DNA of 32,471 nt from Methanoregula sp. UBA247 (GTDB taxonomy: Archaea > Halobacteriota > Methanomicrobia > Methanomicrobiales > Methanospirillaceae). The notes under the pieces were generated by a model, which ran no database searches, was not told the origin of the DNA, and saw only the letters and a program-made list of their open reading frames with translations. The stretch spans positions 13,234-45,704 of the forward strand of contig DADR01000040.1 in the NCBI GenBank assembly GCA_002495055.1, written 5' to 3'. Each line of letters opens with the position of its first letter. Positions within the stretch are counted from its first letter, which is position 1. Position numbers and translations under genes: made by a program. This document shows positions 31,276 to 32,471 of the stretch, piece after piece.

Positions 31276-32471
31276 TCATACGATACCAGCCTCCCGCATG
31301 TTCTCCCTTGAACCTCTCTGGTAACAATGCTCACAGAGCCTTACATCAGCTAGCCTGTCTATCCATTCTGCCTTTATCAGTTTGCAGACAGAGCATTTCC
31401 CGACAGCTGCCGTCACTCGCTCGCATCGGGTTATATCAAATGTTCCTGGCAACGGGACCGAAGCCATCTGCTCCGCTCTCACGGCTTCATTGTAGCACGT
31501 TTTACAAATCCGCCGGGCCCCTTGTTGATCTTTCGGCCGGGCCTTCCGCTCGGAAGTAAGTTTCTCCACATACCAGGAGCCAGCCTTCCCGCAGGAGTAG
31601 CACGTAGTCCTTGGTTCCGGTACTTCCAACAATTTGTAATCTCGAGCACGGATAGTACGATCCTGTTTTGCTGCAGGAACAGTCGTTTGCTGCAAATTTG
31701 TGACAGGTTTGCTGCACGTGCAGGAATCAATCCGGGATTGTTGAAGTGTGGTATTTTCCGATCCGGCCGGTTTCAGTGGAGATCGATTTTCGTTTGCTGC
31801 ATTTTGGCAAATATGGAGACACTGAGCTGTGTTTGGTCCGGATTGCTGAGAAGCATAATGATTCTGGTTTTGCAGCAAATCACCCTCCTTTAGTACAGAA
31901 TTATTATCAATATCAGTACTATTGAAGGAAACGGAAGCACCAGGAACGCCATTTTCATTTCCTGCACATGCAGCAAAAGTGCAGGAATCGTGCGGCAATG
32001 CAGCAAATGACCCTTCATTATCATCCTTCGGATCGCGGTCAAGCCAGCAGGACCCGCCCCCGTTCCACTGCCGGTACAGCTCGTTGTCCCACTCGAATGC
32101 CTCGGTCCTGCGACGGACTGCATACCCGTCAGTCTCGGTAACCGTCACGGTTCGGTCCGTGAACGAGAGGGCCGGGCACTTTTCGAGAAGGCCGGTGTAG
32201 TTCTTTCCCCGGCTGTCGTAGCCCTTCACTGTTTTGTAAATGCTTGAATACGACCAGCCCGTGAACTGTTGCATGTCCTGGATGGTGAACTCCATCTGTC
32301 CTGCCTTCTGAATAGCGCCGAGCAGATCATACTCTTTCTTCGTCATCTTCGATTCCTGCCCACCCGCTGTTCCGTTCAGGAGCGTGAAGACATCGTTAGC
32401 CGCGGTGAAATCTGCCTCGTTCGCATACACGCAAAGCGTCCCGTCTTCGCTCGTCTTCTGCTGCCGCTGCA
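31276..32471 (-). CDS. Probable replication-type protein, C-terminal part (winged helix and two zinc fingers)
   Basis: The frame stays open to the right edge (upstream codons read QRQQKTSEDGTLCVYANEAD), so this is ~398 residues of a longer protein; the internal GTG at 32430 is not a natural start. A winged-helix-like region comes first (~40-120: KMTKKEYDLLGAIQKAGQME, FTGWSYSSIYKTVKGYDSRG). The middle is polar and of low complexity. Two four-Cys modules end it: CYSCGKAG...CKTCYN and CSVCKLI...CEHCYQ. Such a tail after a primase or helicase fits an archaeal plasmid or virus replication protein, but the catalytic part is outside the window. Its coding DNA holds seven copies of a 9-mer. Confidence 0.65.
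   Translation of the reverse strand, partial: QRQQKTSEDGTLCVYANEADFTAANDVFTLLNGTAGGQESKMTKKEYDLLGAIQKAGQMEFTIQDMQQFTGWSYSSIYKTVKGYDSRGKNYTGLLEKCPALSFTDRTVTVTETDGYAVRRRTEAFEWDNELYRQWNGGGSCWLDRDPKDDNEGSFAALPHDSCTFAACAGNENGVPGASVSFNSTDIDNNSVLKEGDLLQNQNHYASQQSGPNTAQCLHICQNAANENRSPLKPAGSENTTLQQSRIDSCTCSKPVTNLQQTTVPAAKQDRTIRARDYKLLEVPEPRTTCYSCGKAGSWYVEKLTSERKARPKDQQGARRICKTCYNEAVRAEQMASVPLPGTFDITRCERVTAAVGKCSVCKLIKAEWIDRLADVRLCEHCYQRGSRENMREAGIV
31667..32007. repeat. Iteron-like array: seven 9-mers TTTGCTGCA / TGCAGCAAA
   Basis: Exact copies: TTTGCTGCA at 31667, 31686, 31708 and 31793; the reverse TGCAGCAAA at 31871, 31969 and 31999. The four left copies share one orientation and the three right copies the other, arranged as two facing sets. 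Same-strand copies fall in three different codon phases of the gene that contains them, so they encode different peptides (AAKQ, LQQT, CSKP, AANE, LLQN, FAAC, FAAL). The 11-mer GTGCAGGAATC also occurs twice (31718-31728 and 31979-31989). Confidence 0.75.

Noticed and set aside
1..32471. CRISPR array, tRNA, rRNA or complete insertion sequence
   Set aside because: I looked for regularly spaced repeats, cloverleaf-type sequences and transposase motifs (DDE, Y1, serine recombinase) and saw none; a search program could still find a diverged tRNA.

Overview
The window looks like chromosomal DNA of a methanogenic euryarchaeon, most likely of the Methanomicrobiales (a Methanoregula-type organism). 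This is inferred from the protein families and not from a marker gene. The clues are an HTH-PAS-GAF-PAS regulator without a kinase domain, a receiver-domain pseudogene of the style these organisms multiply, DUF2769, DUF432 and UPF0316 proteins, archaeal TATA-like promoters and GTG/TTG starts. I found no tRNA, rRNA or CRISPR array.

Left part (1-9.5 kb) is mostly housekeeping and membrane biology. It holds the start of a sodium:neurotransmitter-symporter-family protein, a NhaP2-type K+/H+ antiporter, a DUF432-mscS pair, a UPF0316 membrane protein, an MFS transporter, a decayed receiver-domain gene (one nonsense codon, two frameshifts), a small conserved protein behind a structured leader, and the HTH-PAS-GAF-PAS regulator.

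Middle part (9.6-17 kb) is a redox/stress neighbourhood: two cupins, a DUF2769 Cys-rich protein, two small zinc-ribbon-type proteins whose genes overlap, a DUF6448 protein, rubredoxin, an unknown protein, a ferredoxin-like Fe-S protein with an HxlR regulator, and divergently the hybrid cluster protein Hcp. Two copies of a ~185 bp non-coding repeat flank this part (9685-9870 and 16862-17045). A decayed 3' end of a gene related to one at 19 kb lies at 10475-10563.

Right part (17-32.5 kb) is accessory DNA. It begins with an MNT nucleotidyltransferase/HEPN pair whose start codon lies in a 16 bp palindrome, then a small lipoprotein. Next is an unrecognised, tightly overlapping four-gene cassette on the minus strand (20841-19044) that looks like a particle or envelope module. 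A defence-like island follows: a single-chain Type IIG restriction-modification enzyme with an AT-rich specificity region, translationally coupled to a HEPN-like protein. Convergent to it is an AT-rich three-gene minus-strand operon (regulator-like protein, large GHKL ATPase, multi-pass membrane protein) with a perfect palindrome at its promoter; this is my best candidate for an undescribed defence system. A Fic AMP-transferase follows.

The window ends inside a minus-strand gene with a winged-helix-like segment and two four-Cys zinc-finger modules. Its coding sequence carries seven copies of the 9-mer TTTGCTGCA/TGCAGCAAA in about 340 bp. Same-orientation copies fall in all three codon phases, so the signal is at DNA level and resembles iterons of a replication origin inside a replication gene. 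With the particle-like cassette, this raises the possibility that the right part is an integrated plasmid or virus; no attachment site or integrase was seen.
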